64,000 bases of DNA from Angelobacter sp036557225 (lineage in GTDB: Bacteria > Acidobacteriota > Terriglobia > Terriglobales > Acidobacteriaceae), in assembly GCA_036557225.1 (NCBI GenBank), contig DATBHX010000107.1, forward strand, positions 1 to 64,000. The letters are read 5' to 3'. The position numbers were made by a program, and so were the translations under genes. The notes under the pieces are model-generated. The model worked only from the letters and a program-made list of their open reading frames with translations, ran no database searches and was not told the DNA's origin. This document shows, in pieces, positions 25,236 through 33,977 of this stretch (the stretch's first letter is position 1; every line of letters starts with the position of its first letter).

Positions 25236-26684
25236 ATGAGCAAAACTGCTGATCAGAAACCCACGGCTGCCGCTACGCACCAAGATTTCAACTGGCAGAA
25301 ATACATAGAAGACTTCCGTCGCGCCGGCCATGAAACCGTCGACTGGATTGCGCAATATCTGGCGAACGTAGCAGATATGCCGGTCCTGGCGCAGACCAAA
25401 CCAGGCGAATTGCTGGACGCGCTGCCTGCTTCGGCGCCAGACAAGGGTGAGCCGTTTGATGCCATCCTGCGCGACTTTGACCGGCTCGTGATGCCTGCAG
25501 TCACGCAGTGGAACCATCCGCGTTTCTTTGCCTACTTTGCCTGCACCGGATCAACGCCCGCCATTCTGGGCGAGATGCTGGCCGCCGCGCTCAACACCAA
25601 CGGATTGCACTGGCGGACCTCGCCCGCCGTTGTGGAATTGGAGCAGCGTACGCTCGACTGGTTGCGGCAGTGGATGGGACTCTCCAGCGGGTGGTTTGGC
25701 GTGGTCTATGACACGGCTTCCACCAGCAGCATGCACGCCATCATTGCCGCGCGAGAGATGGTCGATCCCGAAGCGCGCACAACCGGCAGCCGCAATGATC
25801 TCGTTCTTTATACCTCCAATCAGTCACACTTCTCGATTGAGAAGGGCGCCATTGCTGTCGGCATTGGCCAGCAGAACGTGCGCAAGGTCCCGTCTGATCG
25901 CGAATTCCGCATGATCCCGGGAGAACTGGCCCGGATGATCGAAGAAGACAAGCGTGCGGGCAAGCGGCCGTTCTGCGTGGTGGCGACTGTGGGCACCACT
26001 TCTTCCACCAGCATCGATCCGGTGGCGCAGATCGCCGACATCGCGGAACAGCATGGCCTGTGGCTCCACGTGGATGCCGCTTACGCCGGCGCTGCCGCCA
26101 TCCTGCCGGAGCACCGGCATATCCTTGATGGAGCCGACCGCGCACACTCGCTCGTTCTCAACGGGCACAAATGGCTGCTCACGCCCATCGATCTCAGCGC
26201 CTTCTATACGCGCCGGCCTGACATTCTCCGTCGCGCTTTCTCCTTCAGCTCAGACTATCTCAAGACCCAGGAAGATCCGCGCGCCTACAACCTGATGGAC
26301 TACGGCATTCCGCTGGGCCATCGTTTCCGCGCGCTGAAGCTGTGGTTCGTCCTGCGCTACTTTGGCCGCGAAGGCGTGGAAGCCACGCTGCGCTCGCACA
26401 TCCAGTGGGCCAAAGATTTCGCCGCGCTGGTGGACGCCCATCCAGACTTTGAACGTGTCACTCCAGTTCCATTCTCCGTGGTCTGCTTCCGCTACAAAGG
26501 CACTGACGACCAGAGCAAAGCGATCATGGAAAAGGTAAACGCGTCAGGCCGGGTGTTTCTTGCCAGCACCGTTTTGAACGGCAAGCTCACGCTGCGGCTT
26601 GCCATCGGCAATCTGGAAACTACCTGGAAAGACGTGCAGGAAGCCTGGGAGCTGCTGCAGAAGGCGTCAAAAGAACTAACCTAA
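25236..26684 (+). CDS. PLP-dependent aromatic-L-amino-acid decarboxylase-type enzyme
   Basis: 482 residues, the usual length for group II decarboxylases. N-terminal WNHPRFFAYFACTGSTPAILGEMLAAALN is the family's substrate-binding region. PLP-site residues are visible: His in SNQSHFSIEKGA (stacks on the ring), D280 in HVDAAYAGAA (binds the pyridine nitrogen) and Lys 312 in NGHKW (Schiff base). SFSSDYLKTQED and DYGIPLGHRFRALKLWFVLR match aromatic amino acid decarboxylases. It probably forms tryptamine, tyramine or phenylethylamine from the amino acid. Its 3' end overlaps the convergent membrane-protein gene by 9 bp. Proximity to the aroF/chorismate mutase unit is suggestive, but they are divergent. 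Confidence 0.93.
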   Translation: MSKTADQKPTAAATHQDFNWQKYIEDFRRAGHETVDWIAQYLANVADMPVLAQTKPGELLDALPASAPDKGEPFDAILRDFDRLVMPAVTQWNHPRFFAYFACTGSTPAILGEMLAAALNTNGLHWRTSPAVVELEQRTLDWLRQWMGLSSGWFGVVYDTASTSSMHAIIAAREMVDPEARTTGSRNDLVLYTSNQSHFSIEKGAIAVGIGQQNVRKVPSDREFRMIPGELARMIEEDKRAGKRPFCVVATVGTTSSTSIDPVAQIADIAEQHGLWLHVDAAYAGAAAILPEHRHILDGADRAHSLVLNGHKWLLTPIDLSAFYTRRPDILRRAFSFSSDYLKTQEDPRAYNLMDYGIPLGHRFRALKLWFVLRYFGREGVEATLRSHIQWAKDFAALVDAHPDFERVTPVPFSVVCFRYKGTDDQSKAIMEKVNASGRVFLASTVLNGKLTLRLAIGNLETTWKDVQEAWELLQKASKELT

Positions 26685-27704
26685 GTATCGTTCCGCGAAG
26701 TACGCGGCGTAGCACAAGGCGAGAAACACGGCTTCCAATCCCACAAACGCAACCAGGAAGCTGTTGTGGACGCGCAACAGCATTCTGTTGTCGGGACTCC
26801 ATTCGTTCACTGGACGCCGTATTTGCATGACGTGGTACAGATCGCGGGCGACCACCACAAAATAGCGCAGCAGAAGGAAATAAAATCCCACAGAAAAGAC
26901 CACCCAGAAGAGCGGCCCAACGCTGCCAAAGAGGCCGCTCAGGCCATAGGCGCTGCGGCTCAGTGCAATGTGCAAAAAAATCAGCAATACCAAATTCGGC
27001 CAGAGCCCTTCTGCGGCGGCGAAGTAGAGATAAAAATCGGTAATTCGTTTGGCCAGGCGGCTGCGCGAGAAGTCCCTCTGCCCACCCTTGCCGACTAAAC
27101 CGGCAGCCAGCACCAGCGCCAGCGAGAAAACCAGCGGCGTTCCTGAATTTGCGATCGCCAGGGCCGCCTGCCGCGAGCGCAGCTTGTGTTCCTGCAGCGC
27201 TGCCCTCTCCTTATATTGCTCTTCCGATCTTTGCGACTCATCCAGCGCGCTGTTCAATGCCAGCAACGCCTCTTCCCGTGTCATCGGAGCATCTGAGAGA
27301 TGTAGTTTGAATACATTCCTGGGCGAATGGGAGATCCTTGCAATCTCAGCCCGCGTGGCGGCGATGATCTCCTGCTGGCGCGTGATCTCGGTCTGCGCTG
27401 TTGTTTGCAGGGTCGTAATCTGGTCTTCCAACTTGCCGGCATGGCGCGTGATCTGCCAGTTCAGCAGGGCGGCAAAGAACGAAAGCAGCACCAGGCCCTG
27501 CAGCGCAAACATGCGTGGCGGAATCCAGCCCTCAAGCGCCGCTGTGCCAGCGTACGGCAGCAGCTCAACGTTCTTGTCGATTACACTCTTTTGCCGGAGA
27601 AAGGGAATGAAGCCAGGCTGCTGCCGCCACTGCAGCCGGATCTGGTCTTGTGGGGTAAGCGCTGCTTCCTCAAAGACCTGTTCGTCCTGATACACCGACT
27701 CCAT
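26676..27704 (-). CDS. Membrane protein with central coiled coil, function unknown
   Basis: 342 residues. N-terminal 65 residues cytoplasmic; a membrane segment FALQGLVLLSFFAALLNW (about 66-83); a coiled-coil stretch of about 90 residues (KLEDQITTLQTTAQTEITRQ onward and KERAALQEHKLRSRQAAL). Four further membrane segments follow (TPLVFSLALVLAAGLV, LVLLIFLHIALS, WVVFSVGFYFLLLRYFVVV, LVAFVGLEAVFLALCYAAY). No enzyme motif or known family recognised. Its stop lies inside the end of the convergent decarboxylase gene. No clear Shine-Dalgarno sequence is seen before the ATG. Confidence 0.82.
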   Translation of the reverse strand: MESVYQDEQVFEEAALTPQDQIRLQWRQQPGFIPFLRQKSVIDKNVELLPYAGTAALEGWIPPRMFALQGLVLLSFFAALLNWQITRHAGKLEDQITTLQTTAQTEITRQQEIIAATRAEIARISHSPRNVFKLHLSDAPMTREEALLALNSALDESQRSEEQYKERAALQEHKLRSRQAALAIANSGTPLVFSLALVLAAGLVGKGGQRDFSRSRLAKRITDFYLYFAAAEGLWPNLVLLIFLHIALSRSAYGLSGLFGSVGPLFWVVFSVGFYFLLLRYFVVVARDLYHVMQIRRPVNEWSPDNRMLLRVHNSFLVAFVGLEAVFLALCYAAYFAERYLG

Positions 27705-27851
27705 CGTACTGGTCTGTGTAGCATAGTTTGAAAACCATCAACAAGCACCAGGAGTGCATGGGGCAGATGCACTGAGGGTCGCGGCCTTCTGCGGCCTGAT
27801 GACTTTAGCGGCCGGCCAGGGATCGAAGACTGGGAGAGAAACGACTCTGCG

Positions 27852-29000
27852 CTACTCCTGCGCCAGCGTGATTGCCGTTCCTCCTGCCGCGAGCGGAAAC
27901 GGCGAACCCTTAGTCGCCTTCAGTACGCCGTTCGTTCCGATGCCAAACGTAGCAATGTCATGCGTGACCTGATCCGTTACGTACACAATTGTCGTATTCG
28001 GATCGACGGCCACGGCTGATGGGCCGACTCCCCCGGTGGCAAACGGAGACCCAGTAACCGCGCCCAGCGCTCCGGTCTTGGAGTCGATAGCATATGCGGA
28101 AACGCTGTTCGAGCCGTTATTGGCTGCAAACAGCAGGGCTCCCTGCGGATCAACCGCCAGTCCACTGGGTACCGATCCCGCGGGAAAAGGCGAGCCGTTG
28201 ATCGGCGTAAGCGCGCCGTTCTGTACAGCGAAGCCCAGCACGGCATTGCCGGCCGGGTTCGCGACATAGACAAAGCGTCCGCTGCTCTCGGCGACAATCG
28301 AGGTAGGCGTAACACCCGCTCCCGCAGAAAAAGGCGAGCCGGGCGCATAGCCCAGGACGCCTTTGGAATCGATCGTCAGGACCGCGATCGTTCCCTGCTG
28401 TGCGTTGGCGATGTACAGAAAATCTCCCTTGGGAGAGATGGCCATCGATTGCGGATTGACCACGATCGGCGGCGCGGGCGGAGCAGGCTGCTGCACGACC
28501 GGCGTGGTGCCGATCAGGTTCAAGCCGCCGCTGCCGGGATCGGCCGTAAAAGCCGTGATATCACCCGAGCCCTGGTTGGCGACAAAGATAAACGGATTCG
28601 TGGGCGACATGACGACCGCAATCGGCGTGGTTCCCGTATTGAAGATGTTGATCGGGTTCACCGGCGCTACCACGCTGCTGCTCACTGGCACTGAGAGTTC
28701 GCCGTTGCCGCGGTTGATTACCAGTTGCGTCAGGTTATTGCCGGCGGAGTTGGCGACGTATAGAAAATCGCCTGAAGTATGCACCGCCATCGCTGCGGGA
28801 TTCGATCCGGCGGGAAAATTGGGAGCGCCCAGCGGCGTCAGCGTGCCATCACGCTGCGCCCGGAAGGCAAATACCTCATTGGTACCCACGCCGACCACGT
28901 AGGCAAACTGCTTGTGTCCGCTGGCGCAGCCCGACACCAGCATGCCGGGTACAACCATGGCTATAACGATGAATAAGGCCGATATGTTCCTCGCCTTCAT
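27852..29000 (-). CDS. Beta-propeller (YncE/lactonase-like) lipoprotein
   Basis: 382 residues from the ATG at 29000, with AGGAG 7 nt upstream; the frame runs on to 29078 without such a site. A lipoprotein signal is present (FIVIAMVVPGMLVSGC, lipobox LVSGC). The mature part is made of repeated blades of about 45-50 residues, each with a strand like FLYVANSAGN or FVYVANPAGN followed by a GSPF turn (GSPFPAGSVPSGLAVDPQG, GSPFATGGVGPSAVAVDP). This matches 7-bladed 6-phosphogluconolactonase-like or YVTN-repeat propellers. It is likely anchored to the outer membrane and may bind ligands or proteins; an enzymatic role is doubtful. Confidence 0.9.
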   Translation of the reverse strand: MKARNISALFIVIAMVVPGMLVSGCASGHKQFAYVVGVGTNEVFAFRAQRDGTLTPLGAPNFPAGSNPAAMAVHTSGDFLYVANSAGNNLTQLVINRGNGELSVPVSSSVVAPVNPINIFNTGTTPIAVVMSPTNPFIFVANQGSGDITAFTADPGSGGLNLIGTTPVVQQPAPPAPPIVVNPQSMAISPKGDFLYIANAQQGTIAVLTIDSKGVLGYAPGSPFSAGAGVTPTSIVAESSGRFVYVANPAGNAVLGFAVQNGALTPINGSPFPAGSVPSGLAVDPQGALLFAANNGSNSVSAYAIDSKTGALGAVTGSPFATGGVGPSAVAVDPNTTIVYVTDQVTHDIATFGIGTNGVLKATKGSPFPLAAGGTAITLAQE

Positions 29001-29254
29001 TGATTCTCCTAGTCTGCAAGAAAAAAGGGAGCTGGCAAAAGAATACATGAATTTGCAGGCCGCCCGCATCTGGCCCATCAGCCGTGGTCACTTCAGGCCA
29101 AACATCGTGTGCATCCGAACAGGGAACGCCTTGAGCAGCAGGACTTGCGCCAGAAAACCCGAACGCGAGAGAAATCGCAGCGGGGAGCGACTTGCTACTC
29201 AGGATTGAATTCTTCCGGGGCCCAAAGGCAGCTAGATTCGCTTGCGGGCAGCCG

Positions 29255-29683
29255 TTATCGTTTCCCCTCGATCTTTGCCATCGCAATGACACCTGTCGTC
29301 AGTTTCCGAATATCAGGCACAGTAGGGGGAGCCTGAAAACTGGAGTTAACCAACAGGGCAGCATAGTCGCTACCAAGATGGGTCTGGCTATGCCAGCTCC
29401 CATTTGCCTCGATATCCGTGTAGGGGGAGTCCGCATATGGCTGGACCCACCATTTTCCGCCGGCCAAGGCGTACAACACAATTCGGCAATCTTTGTCGTT
29501 GAGGTGCGTGACCTTGCCTGCAATCCTCTCCATCGCAGATTCCCCGCCTTTACCGGCATGCGGCACATCTGTGATCGAAACCTTGGGTATACCGCTCTGG
29601 GCAGCCGCCGGTAGCATTAAAACGAGCGCGGCAAGACCTATCATCCAATACCACATTGGAGCTTTCGATATCGTATCTTTCAT
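29255..29683 (-). CDS. Exported protein, paralogue of the upstream gene
   Basis: 142 residues from the ATG at 29683 (MKDTISKAPMWYWMIG; AAGGA 7 nt upstream). A signal peptide ends near AAAQSG. The remaining domain of about 95 residues has the pattern I-G-V-x-CRIVLYALAGGKWWVQPYADSPYT...NGSWHSQTHLGSDYAALLV. This strongly resembles the C-terminal domain of the next gene upstream, 25 bp away, so the two are tandem paralogues. The fold looks like a small beta domain; I do not know its ligand or function. Confidence 0.85.
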   Translation of the reverse strand: MKDTISKAPMWYWMIGLAALVLMLPAAAQSGIPKVSITDVPHAGKGGESAMERIAGKVTHLNDKDCRIVLYALAGGKWWVQPYADSPYTDIEANGSWHSQTHLGSDYAALLVNSSFQAPPTVPDIRKLTTGVIAMAKIEGKR

Positions 29684-29708
29684 GATCGTTCCTTTGTCGT
29701 TAGCACGT

Positions 29709-30356
29709 TTAATGGGTGGCATCGCGGGCAATCACGTCCTTATCGTCAGCCGGCAGAACACCTTGTGTGGGATTGAAGTCCCTGGTAACCAGGAACGCAT
29801 AGTACAGCTCGCCCCGATGCGTCTGACTCACCCATGTGTTGTTAAGAATCGGTGTGAACGGTTGGTCTTCTCTTGGCTGGACATAGCTTTGGTTGTTGCG
29901 AATTACAAAGATAACTACCCTATAGTTTGAGCTTGGCGGCACGCCAGTGACCGTCCCCTCGATGATTTGAGTTTCCTCTGGATCTGAGGTGATAAAAGAT
30001 GGAAGCTTGGTAATCTTGATCGCAGGGTGCGTACCGGCATCCCTACCGCTGGATGCTTGCGAAACTACGATGATCGCAGCGCCAAAGATGACAATCACGG
30101 CAAAAAGCAGGAGGAGAAGCAGGGCCTTGGGCAGGAATGCCTTATTCTTCTCTGAGAAGTATGCCACGATACCGATTGTGGTGACACCAAAGGCAAAAAT
30201 CAGCAGTGCGAGCCTGAGATAGAACGCATGGGTCTCACTGAGCCCACCTTTTGACTCCAGGAAATCTGAGCGGCCCGTAACTACCAGAAACGCGCCGATA
30301 GCAATGCCCGCTAGGCCGGCTATCTTGCCGAAATTAGCAACCCAACGTCCGTCCAT
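29709..30356 (-). CDS. Membrane protein with extracytoplasmic WVQP/TH domain
   Basis: 215 residues. Three membrane segments (IAGLAGIAIGAFLVV, FYLRLALLIFAFGVTTIGIVAYF, ALLLLLLFAVIVIFGAAIIVVS) precede an extracytoplasmic domain of about 100 residues: IEGTVTGVPPSSNYRVVIFV, QSYVQPREDQPFTPILNNTWVSQTH, GELYYAFLV. The domain is shared with the downstream exported protein. The two probably form one transcription unit. Function unknown. Confidence 0.85.
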   Translation of the reverse strand: MDGRWVANFGKIAGLAGIAIGAFLVVTGRSDFLESKGGLSETHAFYLRLALLIFAFGVTTIGIVAYFSEKNKAFLPKALLLLLLFAVIVIFGAAIIVVSQASSGRDAGTHPAIKITKLPSFITSDPEETQIIEGTVTGVPPSSNYRVVIFVIRNNQSYVQPREDQPFTPILNNTWVSQTHRGELYYAFLVTRDFNPTQGVLPADDKDVIARDATH

Positions 30357-30480
30357 CTTTCTCTTGCCTTATTTATGGCGAAGAATACTACCATATCGAA
30401 TCTCGAACCTTCCTGGAGATTCTTGGCAGCTAGAAGCTTGGCCTATCCTACTTGTCTATGCGCACATGCCCTCAGACGCA

Positions 30481-30501
30481 AAAATCCCGCCTTGCGGCGG
30501 G
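30481..30501 (-). terminator. Intrinsic terminator after the TPR gene
   Basis: Minus strand: CCCGCC-GCAA-GGCGGG (30501 to 30486) followed by ATTTTTG, 42 bp past the stop of the TPR protein gene. Confidence 0.75.
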
Positions 30502-30543
30502 ACCTTTGGCTCATCGAACTGGCTTGGCTTGCGGCTTTAGTGC

Positions 30544-32040
30544 TTATTTCAAATACTTCGCCCGCGGGTCGAGCGCGGGGTTGGTCTTAGCGGCCAGGGC
30601 GGCACGTTGTTTGCGGAACTCCGGCACTACGACGGCCTGCTCAATCAGCGGAACGTTGAGCGCGGCCAGTTTGGCTCCCAGACGCCGGGCGTTGCCCTCC
30701 TGTCCGTTCTTTTCATAGGCCAGGATCAGGCTGCGCATGGAGATGGCGTTGGAATCGTCTTCCTCAAGGTGGCTGACGGCGTCAGCGTAGTTGCCTTCGC
30801 CCATGGCTTTGGCCCCAGCAGCGGCGTGCATGGCGGTCTCGATCAGGCCATCAGCGCCGTTGTTGGCTGCCAGCTCTTCCAACTGCTTGAATGCAGTGGC
30901 AGCGACTTCTTTGTTGTTGTCCTGCAGGGCGCGCTCCACGCGGGTGCGCAGCACTGCCGCCAGTTCCTCATTCAACAGCGATTGCGGAACTTTATGATCT
31001 TCCTTCAGCACGGCCTCGGCCTTGGCCAGCAGGCGCAGTGAAGCAGCACCTTCAATCTGGTACAGCGACATGCTACGATAAGCTTCGGCTTCGAGGTTGG
31101 CGAAATCTTTTTCGTGGGCTTGCTGGGCGACGGCGTTGAACGCGTTGTCTGCGCCGGCCAGATTGCCTTCACGCACGTAGCTTGCCGCCGACTGCAATGA
31201 CCACAGCACCTTCTGCACCGGCGAGCCGCTGGCGATCGCTTTGGCATATTCTTCCCGCGCGCGTTCTTCCTGGCCCATCAGAGCGTAGGTATCGCCCAGG
31301 CCAAGCTGTGACTCATGGAAGCTGGGATCGATCTTGAGCGACATGCGATAGTGCGCCAGCGCATCTTCAAACCGTCCGGCCATGCGCGAGATTTCCGCGA
31401 ATGTATCTTGCGGGTTCGGCTCGTTGGGGACCAGTTCGGTGTAGTGCTTGATGTTGGCAAAGGCCTTGTCAAAGTTGCCCATGCGCGCGTAGCAATACGC
31501 GGCTTCGTTGTAGGCATCGGCAAATTTGGGATCGATCTGCATGACGCGCTCAAACATGGCGACGGCGCGCTGCGACTGATTGTGGTCCACCAGGAGCCAC
31601 CAGCCGGCCAGCCAGTGCAGATGCTTGTCATGCGGATATTTTTCCAGGGCTTCGTTCATCGCCTGGATGGCGGGAAGGGAGCGGCCCTGGCTTGAGTTGG
31701 CCAGCCAGTCAATAATCAGCCCTTCTTCCGCGTTGGCGTTGGCGCGCGTGGCCAGTGCCTTGTCGCGCTCCGCGACCTGCTCGGTCGGGTCCTGCGAGAA
31801 GAACATGATCACGATGTGTCCGAGTGCGAATTGCGGATCGGCCTTCACGGCATTGCGAAAGTTCGCCAGGCCGTCTTCGGTGTGCAGCATCTCCATCTTT
31901 TCCATGCCCTTTTCAAAGAAGACATGCGCCTGAGGCGACTTGGTGGAGATATGCATGCCCGTTGGCGTGTCATGGGCAATGGCCAACGTGCAGAAAGCGA
32001 ACAGCGCCGGAAGTAGAATGCGAAGCTTGCTGGACCCCAT
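30544..32040 (-). CDS. Exported tetratricopeptide-repeat protein
   Basis: 498 residues with a signal peptide (ILLPALFAFCTLAIAHD). Many TPR units are visible, for example HWLAGWWLLVDHNQSQRAVAMFERVMQIDPKFADAYNEAAYCYARMGN (segments of 34 residues) and later AHYRMSLKIDPSFHESQLGLGDTYALMGQEERAREEYAKA. The N-terminus HISTKSPQAHVFFEKGMEKMEMLHTEDGLANFRNA is a common acidobacterial start to such proteins. TPR proteins mediate protein contacts; partners are unknown. AAGGAG is 8 nt before the ATG. It lies 68 bp downstream of the PstS-like gene on the same strand. Confidence 0.92.
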   Translation of the reverse strand: MGSSKLRILLPALFAFCTLAIAHDTPTGMHISTKSPQAHVFFEKGMEKMEMLHTEDGLANFRNAVKADPQFALGHIVIMFFSQDPTEQVAERDKALATRANANAEEGLIIDWLANSSQGRSLPAIQAMNEALEKYPHDKHLHWLAGWWLLVDHNQSQRAVAMFERVMQIDPKFADAYNEAAYCYARMGNFDKAFANIKHYTELVPNEPNPQDTFAEISRMAGRFEDALAHYRMSLKIDPSFHESQLGLGDTYALMGQEERAREEYAKAIASGSPVQKVLWSLQSAASYVREGNLAGADNAFNAVAQQAHEKDFANLEAEAYRSMSLYQIEGAASLRLLAKAEAVLKEDHKVPQSLLNEELAAVLRTRVERALQDNNKEVAATAFKQLEELAANNGADGLIETAMHAAAGAKAMGEGNYADAVSHLEEDDSNAISMRSLILAYEKNGQEGNARRLGAKLAALNVPLIEQAVVVPEFRKQRAALAAKTNPALDPRAKYLK

Positions 32041-32108
32041 TGTGAAAACTCCTTATGACCGCTTGCTGCCCGGCAGTGCTTTTCCACGGCTGCCACGCAG
32101 GCTTTGAG

Positions 32109-32564
32109 TTAGTTGCCCTTGAGGTAATATCCCTGCTCCAGGGGAAGCTTGCCGTCCACCTTGAGCACGTTGACGCGACCGTTAATGGAGTAAACATCCA
32201 CCAGTCCTACCGCGCCGGGAATGGATTCCACCGATTTCAACAGCTCATCTTCCGAGCGCACCATGATGACGCCGCTCGAATGCGCGGCCAGCAGAGCTTT
32301 AAACTCGTCCGGCTGCATGTGGTAGAGCTTCTGGATCGCAGTTTGCATTTCCGGTGTAGAAGGATCGCGCAGCACCAGGATCACGGGCCGGCCGTCGGGC
32401 CATTTGTGATTGTCAAACTTGAATACCTTGGTCAATTCGGCCGCCGACAATCCACCCGTGCTGTTGGTCTTGTCAACTATTACCGCCAGCTGCTTGGCTT
32501 CAGACGAAGCTCCCAGGCTTGCAGCCAGCAAAAGCAAGACGCAAATACGGCTTCCTATCTTCAT
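32109..32564 (-). CDS. Small PstS-like periplasmic binding-fold protein
   Basis: 151 residues; signal peptide at 1-23 (ICVLLLLAASLGASSEA). KQLAVIVDKTNSTGGLSAAELTKVFKFDNHKWPDGRPV and GAVGLVDVYSINGRVNVLKVDG match the first lobe of PstS-type phosphate-binding proteins, which in this short form appear widely in Gram-negatives. A full PstS has about 330 residues and a second lobe, so transport binding is unlikely; the protein may be a signalling or scaffold version. No pst genes lie nearby. Confidence 0.82.
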   Translation of the reverse strand: MKIGSRICVLLLLAASLGASSEAKQLAVIVDKTNSTGGLSAAELTKVFKFDNHKWPDGRPVILVLRDPSTPEMQTAIQKLYHMQPDEFKALLAAHSSGVIMVRSEDELLKSVESIPGAVGLVDVYSINGRVNVLKVDGKLPLEQGYYLKGN

Positions 32565-33108
32565 GACAAGGGAGTCTATGCCGAAATGGAAAAGACAATA
32601 AGATTACTGAGGTAATAGGTGCTTTAGTTGCTATAGGTTGGAAAGACCTGAGAGCGGGTTTCGGGCCCGACGAGCGACGGCCGGGGGCTGCAGAAACTCG
32701 CAGTTTACCGAGCGAATCGCACGCTTCAGCGAAGATTTCGTGATGATTTCCCGCCTTACCTACTTCCCAGCAGCCGTAATCCGTGTCATATTGGTTTTGC
32801 AGAGGCGCATGTCCCGATGATGAAACGAACCAATCTCGATCTGCATAGACAATCGACGCCGGAACCCCGGCACGATTGCTATTGGGCGGCGTCCGCGCTA
32901 TTTCAATAAGCGCTCCTTCTTTCAAGCCTCTGCAAATCAGCGTCGCCAGATAAGCAAAAACGTGTCTTGACCGTGATCTTCACGGCCGCCGGACGTCTTG
33001 ATGCGCGAAAGACGCTGCAATTTCAATCATCGCAGTGTGACCGGTCACGGTCATGGTGCGCTGTGCTTCGCTCTCTACGTGAAGCGGAGCGACTTGGAAA
33101 GAAGGAGT
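32565..33108. other. 544-bp stretch without a confident gene
   Basis: The minus strand is open from about 32925 to 32500 and its N-terminal part looks protein-like (KEGALIEIARTPPNSNRAG, VPASIVYADRDWF), but it runs 65 bp into the PstS-like gene in another frame and loses coding character near 32680. A decayed gene is possible. A 12-bp palindrome GTGACCGGTCAC lies at 33037-33048, about 60 bp before the next plus-strand gene, and may be an operator. Smaller hairpin: CCGTGATCTTCACGG near 32971. Confidence 0.4.
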
Positions 33109-33855
33109 ATGAGATCGGACATGAAGAAGGTCGTGGTGGAGCGGCCGCGTGGGCAGTCGTCTGTGCCGAACCGCAAGTTCGGCGCGCGCCTGCGCTATAT
33201 TCCCGGCCACGACTATGAAGAGCAACCGAAGCGCGTGGGCATTTCCGCCTCGTATCGCGACTACGGCTACTCCGCGAAATGGTTTACCGACGTTTTGGGA
33301 CCTCTGCAGAGATTCCTGCGGAGAAGCGTCGGCCGGCCATGGAACGATGTTTACAGTGAGATGTGCGCCAGCCTGGATAAACGCAAGACCACCGGCCAGC
33401 ACATTTTTGACCACGTGAAGGATATGGTTACTGCAAATTGCTTCATGGGAGCCAACGGAAAAGTTTGCCATTTGCGTTGGGGAAGGGACCAGGTCGAAGT
33501 GGAGGAACTGTATGTTCATCCACAAACCGGGCTGCTTTGCTGGGCTGAACCGCCTAATCAACGTGAGCTCAAACGCCGGCGACTGCTGGCGGAAGAGGTC
33601 ACGTGGCTTGCCAGTGACAATGAAGTCGGGTTCCGCAAGCATGACGGAATCTGGTATCGCGTGACTTTCAAGCACGTATACGTTTACCGGCGCCAGGAGC
33701 CGCCGAAAGTCCGAGACATCTTTCTTAAGAAAGATATCTGGCTTGGCTGCGGCTGGAACCTGGTGCTGCTGGCAAAGAAGCAATGCAATCGCGAGGAGCT
33801 CAAAAGAGTGCGCTACCTGCTGCAGGAGCGCGAACGGAGGATCAAAAATCGATAA
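33109..33855 (+). CDS. Conserved-looking hypothetical protein, basic
   Basis: 248 residues from the ATG at 33109. A second ATG at 33121 (MKKVVVERPRGQ) is equally possible: AAGGAG is 1 nt from the first and 13 nt from the second. The frame is also open to 32998. The product is rich in Arg, Lys, Trp and Tyr: KFGARLRYIPGHDYEEQPKRVG, YGYSAKWFTDVLGPLQRFLRRS, GRPWNDVYSEMC, ELYVHPQTGLLCWAEP. It has no signal peptide and no known catalytic motif. Proteins starting in this way are familiar to me as uncharacterised ones from acidobacteria and planctomycetes, but I know of no function. Confidence 0.8.
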   Translation: MRSDMKKVVVERPRGQSSVPNRKFGARLRYIPGHDYEEQPKRVGISASYRDYGYSAKWFTDVLGPLQRFLRRSVGRPWNDVYSEMCASLDKRKTTGQHIFDHVKDMVTANCFMGANGKVCHLRWGRDQVEVEELYVHPQTGLLCWAEPPNQRELKRRRLLAEEVTWLASDNEVGFRKHDGIWYRVTFKHVYVYRRQEPPKVRDIFLKKDIWLGCGWNLVLLAKKQCNREELKRVRYLLQERERRIKNR

Positions 33856-33901
33856 CCGGTTTGCCGGTGGCGAAGAACACAGCTACTTCGGGACAGCTAA
33901 A

Positions 33902-33974
33902 TCGCCGCAGATAACGCAGATTGACGCTGATTTCAATTTACTAATCAGCGTTTCTCATTGCCTATCTGCGGCGA
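33902..33974. repeat. Nested inverted repeat in the convergent intergenic region
   Basis: Outer arms TCGCCGCAGATA (33902-33913) and TATCTGCGGCGA (33963-33974) are perfect over 12 bp; inner arms ACGCTGATT (33924-33932) and AATCAGCGT (33943-33951) over 9 bp. It sits between two convergent genes, where it could serve as a bidirectional 3' end or be a dispersed repeat. Confidence 0.7.
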
Positions 33975-33977
33975 ATC

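Noticed and set aside
32500..32925. 141-codon minus-strand frame
   Set aside because: Overlaps the PstS-like gene by 65 bp in another frame and loses coding character; listed only as a possible decayed gene.
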